The notes beneath the pieces are model-generated. The model saw only the letters and a program-made list of their open reading frames with translations, ran no database searches and had not been told where the DNA came from. Shown one piece after another: positions 56,786-64,000 of a DNA stretch of 64,000 nt. Position numbers and translations under genes: made by a program. Every line of letters starts with the position of its first letter. Position 1 is the first letter of the stretch. This DNA is from Niveispirillum cyanobacteriorum. GTDB taxonomy: Bacteria > Pseudomonadota > Alphaproteobacteria > Azospirillales > Azospirillaceae. The stretch lies in NCBI RefSeq assembly GCF_002868735.1, contig NZ_CP025612.1, positions 496,001-560,000 of the forward strand, given 5' to 3'.

Positions 56786-58399
56786 ATGACCGAGACCGTT
56801 TACGACTACATCATTGTGGGAGCGGGTTCATCCGGCTGCGTCCTGGCCGACCGGTTGAGCGCCAGTGCCAGGCACAAGGTCTTGCTGGTGGAGGCCGGGG
56901 GCCGGAACGAGACCGAACTGGTCAACATGCCGCGTGCCTTCATGAAGATGTTCGGCAACCCCACCCATTTCTGGCATTTTCCCATCAAGCCGCAGCCAGG
57001 CCGCCCGGCGGGAGAGGTCTGGCCCTATGGACGGGGGCTGGGCGGGTCCAGCTCCACCAATGGTACCTGGTATCTGCGGGGCATGCCGGCTGATTATGAA
57101 GGCTGGGGACCGGAATGGTCTTGGACGGAGATTTCGCGCTGTTTCCAGGCTATGGAAAGCTATCGCGGGCAGGGGGCGCATCCCACGCGCGGTCGTGATG
57201 GGCCGTTGCAGGTGACGCAGCTTCCCTACCGTTCCCCTTCCATTGCCGCCTCCATCGAGGCGGGGGTGGAAATGGGCCTGCCGCGGCTGGCCGATATTAA
57301 CACGCCGGGCTCGCTGGGCATCGGCTATACCCAGGCGAGTGTGGATCGACGGGGGCGACGTGCCTCCAGCTACCGTGCCTTCCTGAAACCGGCGCTGTCG
57401 CGCTCCAACCTCACCGTGCTGACCGATACGCTGGTGGAACGGGTGGAGTTGGAGGGTACGCGCGCGACCGGCATCACGATCCGTACCGCCGAGGGGACCC
57501 GCTTCATCAAGGCCGGGCGGGAGGTGATCCTGTCCGCCGGTGCCCTGCAAAGCCCGAAGCTGTTGCAGCTGTCGGGCATTGGTCCCGCCGATCTGCTGAC
57601 GCGGGCCGGTGTGGCGGTGCGGCATGATCTGGCTGCCGTGGGGCGCAATCTGGCCGATCATGCGATGTTTTCCATGTCGTACCGGCTGCATAATGATCCT
57701 GGCTTTAACAGGGAATTCTCAGGCTGGCGTCTGATGATCCACGTTTTGCGCTATTACCTGACGCGCAAGGGTCTGATGGCCTATACCTCACCGGAGGTGA
57801 CGGCGCTGTTGTCCCTTCATGGTCGGCCCGACTGGCCCGATGTGCAGTTCGGTATCGGCCCCTTCTCCATGCGCTCGTCAGAGGAGATCAAGGCAGATCC
57901 GGGGCGCGGCGCGCTGGAGGACAAGCCCGGCATCACCGTCAATGCCATCGCCTTACGCCCCAAAAGCCGGGGCAGCGTCGCGATCCGCAGCGCCGATATC
58001 GCCGACCAGATCGAGGTCGATGCCAACTGGTGGGGCGACCCGGCAGACAAGGCCTTTATGGTGGAGATGGTGCGGCTGGTCCGCAAATACATGCGCCAGC
58101 CCGCCTTGAAGCCGTTTGTGGGGGAGGAGATCGTACCCGGTCCGCGTATTGAAAGTGATGAGCAGATTGCCGATGTGCTGGAATGGCTGACCAGTCCGGG
58201 CGTTCACGCCACCGGCACCTGCCGCATCGGCAATCTGGCGGACAGTGTAGTGGATGGTTGCCTGCGGGTGCATGGGATACAAGGGCTGCGGGTGGTGGAT
58301 TGTTCCGTGATGCCTGTGCCACCCGCCGGCAACACCAATGGTCCCGCCATGGTCATCGGCTGGCGTGCCGCGGAACTGATCCTCCGGGATGCGGAATGA
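56786..58399 (+). CDS. GMC-family FAD oxidoreductase, candidate sugar C3-oxidase
   Basis: A 537-residue glucose-methanol-choline oxidoreductase. The FAD motif YIIVGAGSSGCVLADRLS is at residues 8-25, the GMC signature WPYGRGLGGSSSTNGTWYLRG at about 78-98 (split), the second FAD signature GALQSPKLLQLSGIGP (about 251-266), and the catalytic His in GVHATGTCRIG with Asn in PAGNTNGPAM. No signal peptide, so cytoplasmic. Family members include choline dehydrogenase and C-glycoside 3-oxidases. Being next to a C-glycoside deglycosidase, which needs a 3-keto sugar, it is the best candidate for making that keto group; the family alone would not tell. Confidence 0.88.
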   Translation: MTETVYDYIIVGAGSSGCVLADRLSASARHKVLLVEAGGRNETELVNMPRAFMKMFGNPTHFWHFPIKPQPGRPAGEVWPYGRGLGGSSSTNGTWYLRGMPADYEGWGPEWSWTEISRCFQAMESYRGQGAHPTRGRDGPLQVTQLPYRSPSIAASIEAGVEMGLPRLADINTPGSLGIGYTQASVDRRGRRASSYRAFLKPALSRSNLTVLTDTLVERVELEGTRATGITIRTAEGTRFIKAGREVILSAGALQSPKLLQLSGIGPADLLTRAGVAVRHDLAAVGRNLADHAMFSMSYRLHNDPGFNREFSGWRLMIHVLRYYLTRKGLMAYTSPEVTALLSLHGRPDWPDVQFGIGPFSMRSSEEIKADPGRGALEDKPGITVNAIALRPKSRGSVAIRSADIADQIEVDANWWGDPADKAFMVEMVRLVRKYMRQPALKPFVGEEIVPGPRIESDEQIADVLEWLTSPGVHATGTCRIGNLADSVVDGCLRVHGIQGLRVVDCSVMPVPPAGNTNGPAMVIGWRAAELILRDAE

Positions 58400-58441
58400 T
58401 GGCGGACTGGGGTGGCCTGGAAACGGCTTTTGCCGGTCCGG

Positions 58442-58861
58442 TCATCCCGGAACATAGGTGGCGCTGATCCGGTTCAGGCCGTCTGCCCGGTAGAACTGGA
58501 CCTGTTCGAAGCATCGCTTGATGATGCCGAGCCCACGGCCAGAAGTGGCATCCAGTGCGACATCATCCGTCGCATTGTCGTAGCGTTCCTGGATGCCGTC
58601 CGGCATGGCAAGGCCGGCATCGCTGAAATGCAGGGTGACGCGCTTGCCATCCAGTACGCAGCCAACCTCAATCGAGCCGCTGAGATTTTCGAATGCGTGC
58701 TCGATGATGTTGTTGACCAGTTCAACGACCCCGATTTCCAGCAGGATGAAATCCTCCTCCTGGAGTACGGAGGCCGTGATGGTCCGCAGCCAGCCTGTGA
58801 GCCGTTCGACTTCATCGAGACGGGCTGGCAAGGACATGCTCAACACAGGCTCTTTGCGCAT
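58442..58861 (-). CDS. RsbW-like serine kinase/anti-sigma ATPase
   Basis: A 139-residue HATPase_c_2 protein of the RsbW/SpoIIAB type. The N box VVELVNNIIEHAF is at about residues 44-56, the G1 box FSDAGLAMP at about 79-87, and the G2-like GRGLGIIKRCF at about 108-118. Such proteins bind an output protein or phosphorylate a STAS partner on Ser/Thr. It is the last gene of the set, 13 bases after the STAS gene, so the three make a partner-switching module. No sigma factor is visible in the window as the output. Confidence 0.87.
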   Translation of the reverse strand: MRKEPVLSMSLPARLDEVERLTGWLRTITASVLQEEDFILLEIGVVELVNNIIEHAFENLSGSIEVGCVLDGKRVTLHFSDAGLAMPDGIQERYDNATDDVALDATSGRGLGIIKRCFEQVQFYRADGLNRISATYVPG

Positions 58862-58874
58862 GGCAAGGGGGCTT

Positions 58875-59210
58875 TCAGCCGAGCGAGGCGGCAGCGCTTT
58901 CGACGTCAGGATGGATGGCGAAAACCTTATCCATGCGCGTCAGGGAGAACATGGTCTGAACCGATTTCTGCAGGCCGCAGATGGTGGGCCGCTGCTTCAG
59001 GCCCAGGGCCTTAATGATGGAGATCAGGGCGCCGAGACCGCTGGAATCGATGAAGGAGACGGGGGCCAGATCGATGACGATCCCATTCTCGGCGGCGGGC
59101 AGCTGTTCCAGGAATTGCTGCCGGAAGCGTACCGCCACGGCAGCATCGATGCGCGGCAATGCAACGGTGGCGACGGGGACGGAACCAATATGTCTGATCT
59201 CAATCATCAT
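58875..59210 (-). CDS. STAS-domain anti-anti-sigma-factor-like protein
   Basis: A 111-residue single STAS domain. The phosphorylatable serine is likely in FIDSSGLGALISI (about residues 53-65), matching the conserved DSSG site of SpoIIAA/RsbV. It would be phosphorylated by the adjacent ATPase and dephosphorylated by the PP2C protein encoded just upstream, 4 bases away. No membrane segments. Function as switch is from family knowledge and gene order. Confidence 0.88.
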   Translation of the reverse strand: MMIEIRHIGSVPVATVALPRIDAAVAVRFRQQFLEQLPAAENGIVIDLAPVSFIDSSGLGALISIIKALGLKQRPTICGLQKSVQTMFSLTRMDKVFAIHPDVESAAASLG

Positions 59211-59214
59211 TACC

Positions 59215-60423
59215 TCAATCTATTGTCGCGACTTCAAAGGCCAGCACGCTGACATCATCCTCAAACCTCTCTCCACCCTGCCACGCCGTCAGGGTTTCAT
59301 AGAGCAGGGGTTCCAGAGCGTTCAGGGGCAGGTCCTTCGCCTTCTCCAAAAGGGCGTGCAATCGATCTTGACCGAAATGCGTGCCGTCCGGGTGGGCGCA
59401 TTCGGTCATACCGTCGGAATGCAGAATGATGCGTGATCCGCGCGGCAACGGGACCGTGACCGCCGTGTAATCCTCATGCGCCATCAGGCCCACGGGAAAG
59501 CCGCCATCACCGATCAGTTCAGCCGGCTGACCGGCCTGGATCAGGATGGGGCTGGGGTGTCCCGCCTGGCAGAAGGTCATACTGTCGCCCGCCGGGTTCA
59601 CCACGCCACAGACCATGGTGAAATAATCCAGCATCTCGCCATCCCCCCGGGTGAAACGCCGGTTCAGGTCCGCTACCACCAGATCCGGGCGGGGTGGTCC
59701 GCCATCCACGCCCGACAGAAAGGCCGCCTCGTCCAGCAGATGGTTCAGTGTCACCGACATCAGGGCGGCCCGCGCCCCATGTCCGGCAACGTCGACCATA
59801 TAGAAGGCGACCGATCCGTCCGGCAGTTTCAGGTAATTATACATGTCACCCGACACCAGCGCCGATGGCAGCAGGCAGGAGGCAAAGCGCAGCCGCCCGA
59901 TTTCCCTATAAGGCTCCGGCAGCAGGCAGCGCTGGGCCACAGCTGCCGCCTCCATATCCTCCTTCAGCTTCGCATAGGTCACGCGCAACTGCTCGTTCGC
60001 CTCCGTCAGAAGCTTGTTCTTGCGCTGTAGGCGGTAATGCAGACCCAGAAGTCGTTTCACCACCTCCAGCCGTGCCTTCAGGATCGGCGGACTGATCGGT
60101 TTCAGCAGGAAGTCGTCGGCACCCGCCTCCATGGCCGCGATGAAATCATCCTGCTGCTGGCGGGCGGTCAGCAGGACGAAGTGGATATAGTTCGGCAGAT
60201 GCATCTGCCGTACCGCCCGGCACAGTTCAACTCCGGTGATACCCGGCATTTCCCAGTCACTGATGATCAGATCGACCTCCTGGCCGGCCTGGATGATGCC
60301 CAGGGCGGCGATGCCGTCGCCTGCATGGGTCACCTGGAATTCGTGCTGACGGATCAGGGCCGTCAGCAGTTTGCGCATCAGTGGGTCGTCATCGACAACC
60401 AGAACATGGATAGGTCGTTCCAT
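59215..60423 (-). CDS. Response regulator with PP2C (RsbU/SpoIIE) phosphatase output
   Basis: A 402-residue two-domain protein. The receiver domain (residues ~5-120) has the acidic pair Asp11-13, phosphoacceptor Asp56 (IISDWEMPG), Thr86 and Lys108 (LLKPIS). A coiled-coil linker follows (about 125-165, RLQRKNKLLTEANEQL). The PP2C-type phosphatase domain (about 175-400) keeps metal aspartates in ALVSGDMYNY, YMVDVAGHGARAALMS and FEDDVSVLAFE. Phosphorylation by an unseen histidine kinase would switch on dephosphorylation of the STAS protein. It starts 3 bases after the stop of the large repetitive protein. Confidence 0.92.
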   Translation of the reverse strand: MERPIHVLVVDDDPLMRKLLTALIRQHEFQVTHAGDGIAALGIIQAGQEVDLIISDWEMPGITGVELCRAVRQMHLPNYIHFVLLTARQQQDDFIAAMEAGADDFLLKPISPPILKARLEVVKRLLGLHYRLQRKNKLLTEANEQLRVTYAKLKEDMEAAAVAQRCLLPEPYREIGRLRFASCLLPSALVSGDMYNYLKLPDGSVAFYMVDVAGHGARAALMSVTLNHLLDEAAFLSGVDGGPPRPDLVVADLNRRFTRGDGEMLDYFTMVCGVVNPAGDSMTFCQAGHPSPILIQAGQPAELIGDGGFPVGLMAHEDYTAVTVPLPRGSRIILHSDGMTECAHPDGTHFGQDRLHALLEKAKDLPLNALEPLLYETLTAWQGGERFEDDVSVLAFEVATID

Positions 60424-60426
60424 AGA

Positions 60427-63400
60427 TCAGGTTCCAGTAGGGTCCAGGCGATGAAGTGGATCGTTGGACGGGTCGATAGTGGAACTTCCTCCATCATGCC
60501 CGAATGGATCGGTCACGTGTAGCCCATCCGAAAGCAGTGCCCCATCAAGGCCACCCGTATCGGAACCGCCGATGTCTGGCATCGGTGCGGCCATCATGGC
60601 GGCCATGGCCGATCCGCCATTGCCCATGTCATGATGCAGATCATGGTGGCCCGCCGGGATCACCGCACCCGCCTGATCATAAAGATCAATGGTGATATCC
60701 CGTATTCCGCCCTCCGATCCGGGTTCCAGCGACAGGCTGCGCAGCACGGACTGATAGACCGACGCATCCGCCGTACCTGACAGGATCAGCGTATGGCTGG
60801 TGCCGTTGAAGCCGCCGTCCAGCAGTTCGATATTGGTGCTGGCGATCATTACCTTGCCCGTGGCCGTCGTCTCCAGATGCAGACCTGCCAGCGACAGGCT
60901 GTCGCCCTGATGGAAGTCCAGCGGATCCAGGCTGATGATGGCTCGTGACACGCTTTGCCCACCCAGCAGGGACAGGTCCATGCCAGCTGCGATCAGAATA
61001 TCGTCGGACAGGGCGCCCGTATCGGCAGTCATGGCGACGGACAGGTTCGCCGATAGCGATGTCCGGCTGTTATCTGACCCTTCCACCGCCTTGGCGGTGA
61101 CAGTCAGGTTGACGGTGCCGCTGCTGCCATCGGGGGCCAGCAGCGATAGGTTGGTCAGGTCGCCCGGCGCCAGCGTCCAGGTGCCGTCATGATTGTCCGT
61201 CCCAGCGGACAGCAGGCCCCCCACCGGCACGCCGGCGATGGTGACATGCAGCGCCTCCGACCCATCCAGATCGGTCAGCGCTGACTGGATGTTCAGCGGG
61301 ATGCCATGGCCGGAAACGCCTACTGCGGCGGCAACATTCAGGCTGGGCATATCCGCTACTGGTAGCACGGTGACATGCAGTTGCGCGGTGACGCTGCTGT
61401 CGATGCCGGCCAGACCGGTCACCTTGGCCGTGACACCCAGGTTGAAATCGGCGTCGCTGTTGGCCGGCGGCGTCAGCTTCAACCCGGTCAGCTGTGCCGC
61501 CGTCAAGGTCCAGGTGCCATTGCCATTGTTTGTGCCCGCCGACAGGCTGGCACCGGTCGGCACACCCGTGACCGTGACGGATACGACCCCACCCACGCCC
61601 AACGCATCGGTGGCGATGCGCAGATCCAGGGGTACGGCCACATCCTCCCGGGTGGTGACATCCAGTGCTGCCAGATGGATGGCAGGCGTTGCTCCCTGTA
61701 CCTGTAGGTTCACGGAAGAGCTGACCTGGGCGATGGAGCCGCTGCCAGCCTCTTCCGCGCGGGCCGTGACCGACAGGGTCAGGTTGCCTGAAACAGTATC
61801 CGGCAGCTTCAGGGACAGGCCCGACAGCTGTGCCGCCGTGACGGTCCAGGTGCCGTTGCCGTTGTTGGTGCCCGCTGACAGAGTGGCCCCCGCCGGAAGA
61901 TTGCCGATGGTGACGGTCAACGTCTCTGACCCGTCGGTATCGACCAGCGCACTGTTCAGGTTCAAGGCCACCGTCGCCCCCTGCTGCACCGACAGGGTTG
62001 ATGTCGGCACGGTCAGGGTGGGCGTGTCGGCCACACCTGCCACCGCGACGGACAGGTTGCCACTGACGCTGACCGCGTTGGCCGTGCCATCCTTCGCCGT
62101 GGCGGAGACACCCAGGGTCAGAGTGCCCGAATAATCCGCCGGCGGGGTGATGGTCAGTCCCGACAGATCCGCCGCCGTCAGCGACCAGACACCCCCACCC
62201 AGGGAGGCGCCATGGTTCAGCGTAGCGCCCGCCGGCACACCGGTGATCTGAATGCCGCTGATGCTTTCCGATCCGTCCGTGTCGCCCAACGCCACCCCGA
62301 CATTCAGGGCGATGGCGCTGCCTTCGCTGCCGCTGGCCTTGGCCAAGGTGAGGATGGGCGTATCGGTCATGGGCGCAATGGTGGCCGAAACGCTCTTGAG
62401 GTTCAGGTTGTAATTTCCCTCTAACTCAGAGGCGACGGCCCCAACCTGGAAATTGATGGTGCCGCTGAAATTGGCGGGTGGGTTCAGTTTTAGCCCCACC
62501 GCCTCTGCCGCCGTCACCGACCAGGTGCCCGTGCCGGCATTGTAGCGGCCCGCCGACAGAGTGGTCCCCGCCGGCAACCCCTTCACCACGAAGGACAGGG
62601 CTTCCGATCCGTCCAGATCGCCCAGCACACCACTCAGCGACAGGGCCACGGCCTGATCTTCCGTTCCGGCAGCGGCAGAAAAGGTGACGGTCGGCAGATC
62701 GGCCACGCCCTCGACATTGACGTTCAGCAGGCCGATCTGCGTGGTGATGCCCAGGACCTTCACTGATATGCCCAACTGGAAATCACTGCTGTCGTTGGTT
62801 GGCGGCGTGATCTTCAGCGTGGACAGCAGGCTTTGCCCCACGGTCCAGGTGCCATCGGCATTCTTGGTGCCCGCTGAAAGCGTCGCCCCCGCCGGCACGC
62901 CGCCGATAGTGACGCTCAACGCGCCCAGCAGGTTGAGGCTGACTAGACTGGTGCCGATGGTGATCGACGTATCCTCCAGCCCGTTAATGGCCGGAAGCAG
63001 CAGACCGGTTAGCACCTGCGCCACCTGTGCCGCCACGCTGACATTCAGCGTCTGCGACACCGAATTGGTTGATCCGCCCGCTGTGCTGGACTGTGCCGTC
63101 ACAGTGATGGGCAGGTTGCCATTGAAATTCAGGGGCGGCGTGATGGTCAGGCCGGTCAGCTGACCGGGCAGGACAGTCCAGGAACCGTCGCCATTATTCA
63201 CCCCCGCTGATAGACGTGCCCCGTTGGGGATGCCGGACAGCAGGTAGGTCAGGCTCTCCGAACCTCCCAGATCCGAAAGGGCACCTGAGATGGTCAGCGG
63301 GATGGCTGCGTGATAGGCGCCCGCCACATTGGCAACGGCCAGCGTCGGCAGATCCGCCGCCGCGCTCATCTGCACGGCCAGACTACCATTCACGGTCAGC

Positions 63401-64000
63401 GCATTAGCACCGGCCCCGACGCCGAAGGAGACGGACAGGTTGAAGTTCTGGCTGTAATTGGCGGGCGGAATCAGCTGCAGCCCTGTCAGATCGGCTAGGC
63501 TCAGCAGATAGGACCCGTTGGCCTGCACGGTCCCATGGTTCAGCGTGGCCCCCACCGGCAGACCCGTCACCAGCACCGTGTTGACATCACCGGCCAGCGC
63601 CACCGTCGACAGGCCGGGCAGAAGGTTCAGGGATATCGGCTGATCCTCCACCCCCAGCGTGGTTCCCAGGCTGACCGACAGGTCGGCATGTCCCAGGTTC
63701 GGCGCACCCAGGGCGGGTGCCACGGTGACAGCCAGGAAACCGCTGACGTTGGCCTGACTGCCGCTGAGGCTTTCCGTTGCAATAGCCTTAACCGCCAGGT
63801 TGAGCGTACCGCTGTAACTCTGGGCCGGTGTGAGGGTCAGCCCCGTGAGATCACCCTGCGACAAGGACCAGGTGGTGCTGCCATCGGCTGCCACGGCGGC
63901 AACCATGCCATGGTTCAGCACAGCGCCGGACGGCACGCCGCTGATAGTGACAGACAGCCGCTCCGATCCGTCCAGATCGGTCAGCACAGGGGCAATTACC
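60427..64000 (-). CDS. Very large repetitive surface protein, C-terminal part (partial)
   Basis: At least 1190 codons, open to the right edge, so the N-terminus is missing. It is built of about eleven tandem ~85-115-residue beta-sandwich repeats with the pattern LxDLDGSExLxVTIxGVPxGAxLSAGTxNxxGTW followed by LTGLxLTPPxNxSGxxxLxV (pattern given with x for variable positions). This resembles cadherin-like/VCBS repeats of long adhesins. The last ~120 residues are different, His/Gly/Asp-rich (HHDLHHDMGNGGSAMAAMM), ending LHRLDPTGT without a clear secretion motif that I recognise. Such proteins are usually type I secreted and act in adhesion or biofilm. The downstream signalling genes follow after 3 bases. 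Confidence 0.8.
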   Translation of the reverse strand, partial: VIAPVLTDLDGSERLSVTISGVPSGAVLNHGMVAAVAADGSTTWSLSQGDLTGLTLTPAQSYSGTLNLAVKAIATESLSGSQANVSGFLAVTVAPALGAPNLGHADLSVSLGTTLGVEDQPISLNLLPGLSTVALAGDVNTVLVTGLPVGATLNHGTVQANGSYLLSLADLTGLQLIPPANYSQNFNLSVSFGVGAGANALTVNGSLAVQMSAAADLPTLAVANVAGAYHAAIPLTISGALSDLGGSESLTYLLSGIPNGARLSAGVNNGDGSWTVLPGQLTGLTITPPLNFNGNLPITVTAQSSTAGGSTNSVSQTLNVSVAAQVAQVLTGLLLPAINGLEDTSITIGTSLVSLNLLGALSVTIGGVPAGATLSAGTKNADGTWTVGQSLLSTLKITPPTNDSSDFQLGISVKVLGITTQIGLLNVNVEGVADLPTVTFSAAAGTEDQAVALSLSGVLGDLDGSEALSFVVKGLPAGTTLSAGRYNAGTGTWSVTAAEAVGLKLNPPANFSGTINFQVGAVASELEGNYNLNLKSVSATIAPMTDTPILTLAKASGSEGSAIALNVGVALGDTDGSESISGIQITGVPAGATLNHGASLGGGVWSLTAADLSGLTITPPADYSGTLTLGVSATAKDGTANAVSVSGNLSVAVAGVADTPTLTVPTSTLSVQQGATVALNLNSALVDTDGSETLTVTIGNLPAGATLSAGTNNGNGTWTVTAAQLSGLSLKLPDTVSGNLTLSVTARAEEAGSGSIAQVSSSVNLQVQGATPAIHLAALDVTTREDVAVPLDLRIATDALGVGGVVSVTVTGVPTGASLSAGTNNGNGTWTLTAAQLTGLKLTPPANSDADFNLGVTAKVTGLAGIDSSVTAQLHVTVLPVADMPSLNVAAAVGVSGHGIPLNIQSALTDLDGSEALHVTIAGVPVGGLLSAGTDNHDGTWTLAPGDLTNLSLLAPDGSSGTVNLTVTAKAVEGSDNSRTSLSANLSVAMTADTGALSDDILIAAGMDLSLLGGQSVSRAIISLDPLDFHQGDSLSLAGLHLETTATGKVMIASTNIELLDGGFNGTSHTLILSGTADASVYQSVLRSLSLEPGSEGGIRDITIDLYDQAGAVIPAGHHDLHHDMGNGGSAMAAMMAAPMPDIGGSDTGGLDGALLSDGLHVTDPFGHDGGSSTIDPSNDPLHRLDPTGT
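60427..64000 (-). repeat. Tandem cadherin/VCBS-like coding repeats
   Basis: Coding repeats with a period of roughly 290-340 bases run from about 60,950 to the window edge. Each carries the codons for a DGSE-type calcium-binding-like loop and an SAGTNNGNGTW-like turn. Neighbouring copies are clearly related but not identical, some lacking DGSE, so the array is old or under diversifying pressure, not a recent amplification. Confidence 0.7.

Noticed and set aside
61193-62134. 313-codon plus-strand frame in the repeat protein
   Set aside because: Ser/Arg/Thr/Pro-rich mirror of the repetitive gene on the minus strand.
60427-64000. CRISPR-like periodicity
   Set aside because: The period is ~300 bases and the units are coding and diverged; there are no short identical repeats with spacers.

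Overview
The window comes from a GC-rich, Gram-negative alphaproteobacterium. Its first half is a purple-bacterial photosynthesis gene cluster. The second half carries TonB-dependent receptors, glycoside hydrolases and other catabolic genes of the kind seen in plant-associated or oligotrophic Rhodospirillales/Azospirillales and sphingomonads. The exact genus is not determined here. No rRNA, tRNA, CRISPR array, transposase or integrase was seen.

Region 1 (1-33.8 kb) is the photosynthesis gene cluster. A plus-strand operon runs bchB (partial)-bchH-bchL-bchM-lhaA-puhA-puhB-puhC-orf101-acsF-puhE-hemA-idi. Facing it is a minus-strand superoperon crtE-crtF-bchC-bchX-bchY-bchZ-pufQ-pufB-pufA-pufL-pufM-pufC, and a terminator hairpin lies between the two. 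Divergent from crtE are crtD and crtC (plus). These meet a minus-strand operon bchI-bchD-bchO-crtI-crtB-orf52. Together the genes make bacteriochlorophyll a from 5-aminolevulinate using the oxygen-dependent cyclase AcsF, spirilloxanthin-series carotenoids (CrtE, B, I, C, D, F), the LH1 antenna and a type II reaction centre with a tetraheme cytochrome. AcsF fits an organism that makes pigment in oxygen. TGT-N12-ACA palindromes typical of the repressor PpsR/CrtJ lie before bchC (a pair), between crtE and crtD (a pair) and before bchI (single).

Region 2 (33.9-41.7 kb) is a catabolic locus. It holds an isochorismatase-type amidohydrolase and a class III CoA-transferase on the minus strand, an HMG-CoA lyase family protein plus a HyuA/HyuB ATP-dependent hydantoinase/oxoprolinase pair on the plus strand, and a GntR/FCD regulator. 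Matching TGTATACA-like palindromes before the CoA-transferase, the lyase and the regulator suggest one regulon. The substrate is unknown; a cyclic amide or imide, or a 3-hydroxy-3-methylglutarate-like acid, is possible.

Region 3 (42-58.4 kb) looks like a plant-glycoside (flavonoid or aryl glycoside) utilisation region. It has a TonB-dependent receptor, a GH106 alpha-L-rhamnosidase with a TetR regulator, and then a plus-strand run: TonB receptor, C-glycoside deglycosidase alpha and beta subunits, type B carboxylesterase, Tat-exported GH1 beta-glucosidase, MFS transporter and GMC oxidoreductase. The proposed logic is outer-membrane uptake, removal of acyl, rhamnosyl and O-glucosyl groups, import, oxidation of the C-linked sugar to a 3-keto sugar, and cleavage of the C-C bond.

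Region 4 (58.4-64 kb, minus strand) encodes a very large repetitive surface-type protein that runs off the window. It is followed, 3 bases after its stop, by a partner-switching signalling set: a REC-PP2C phosphatase, a STAS protein and an RsbW-like ATPase.
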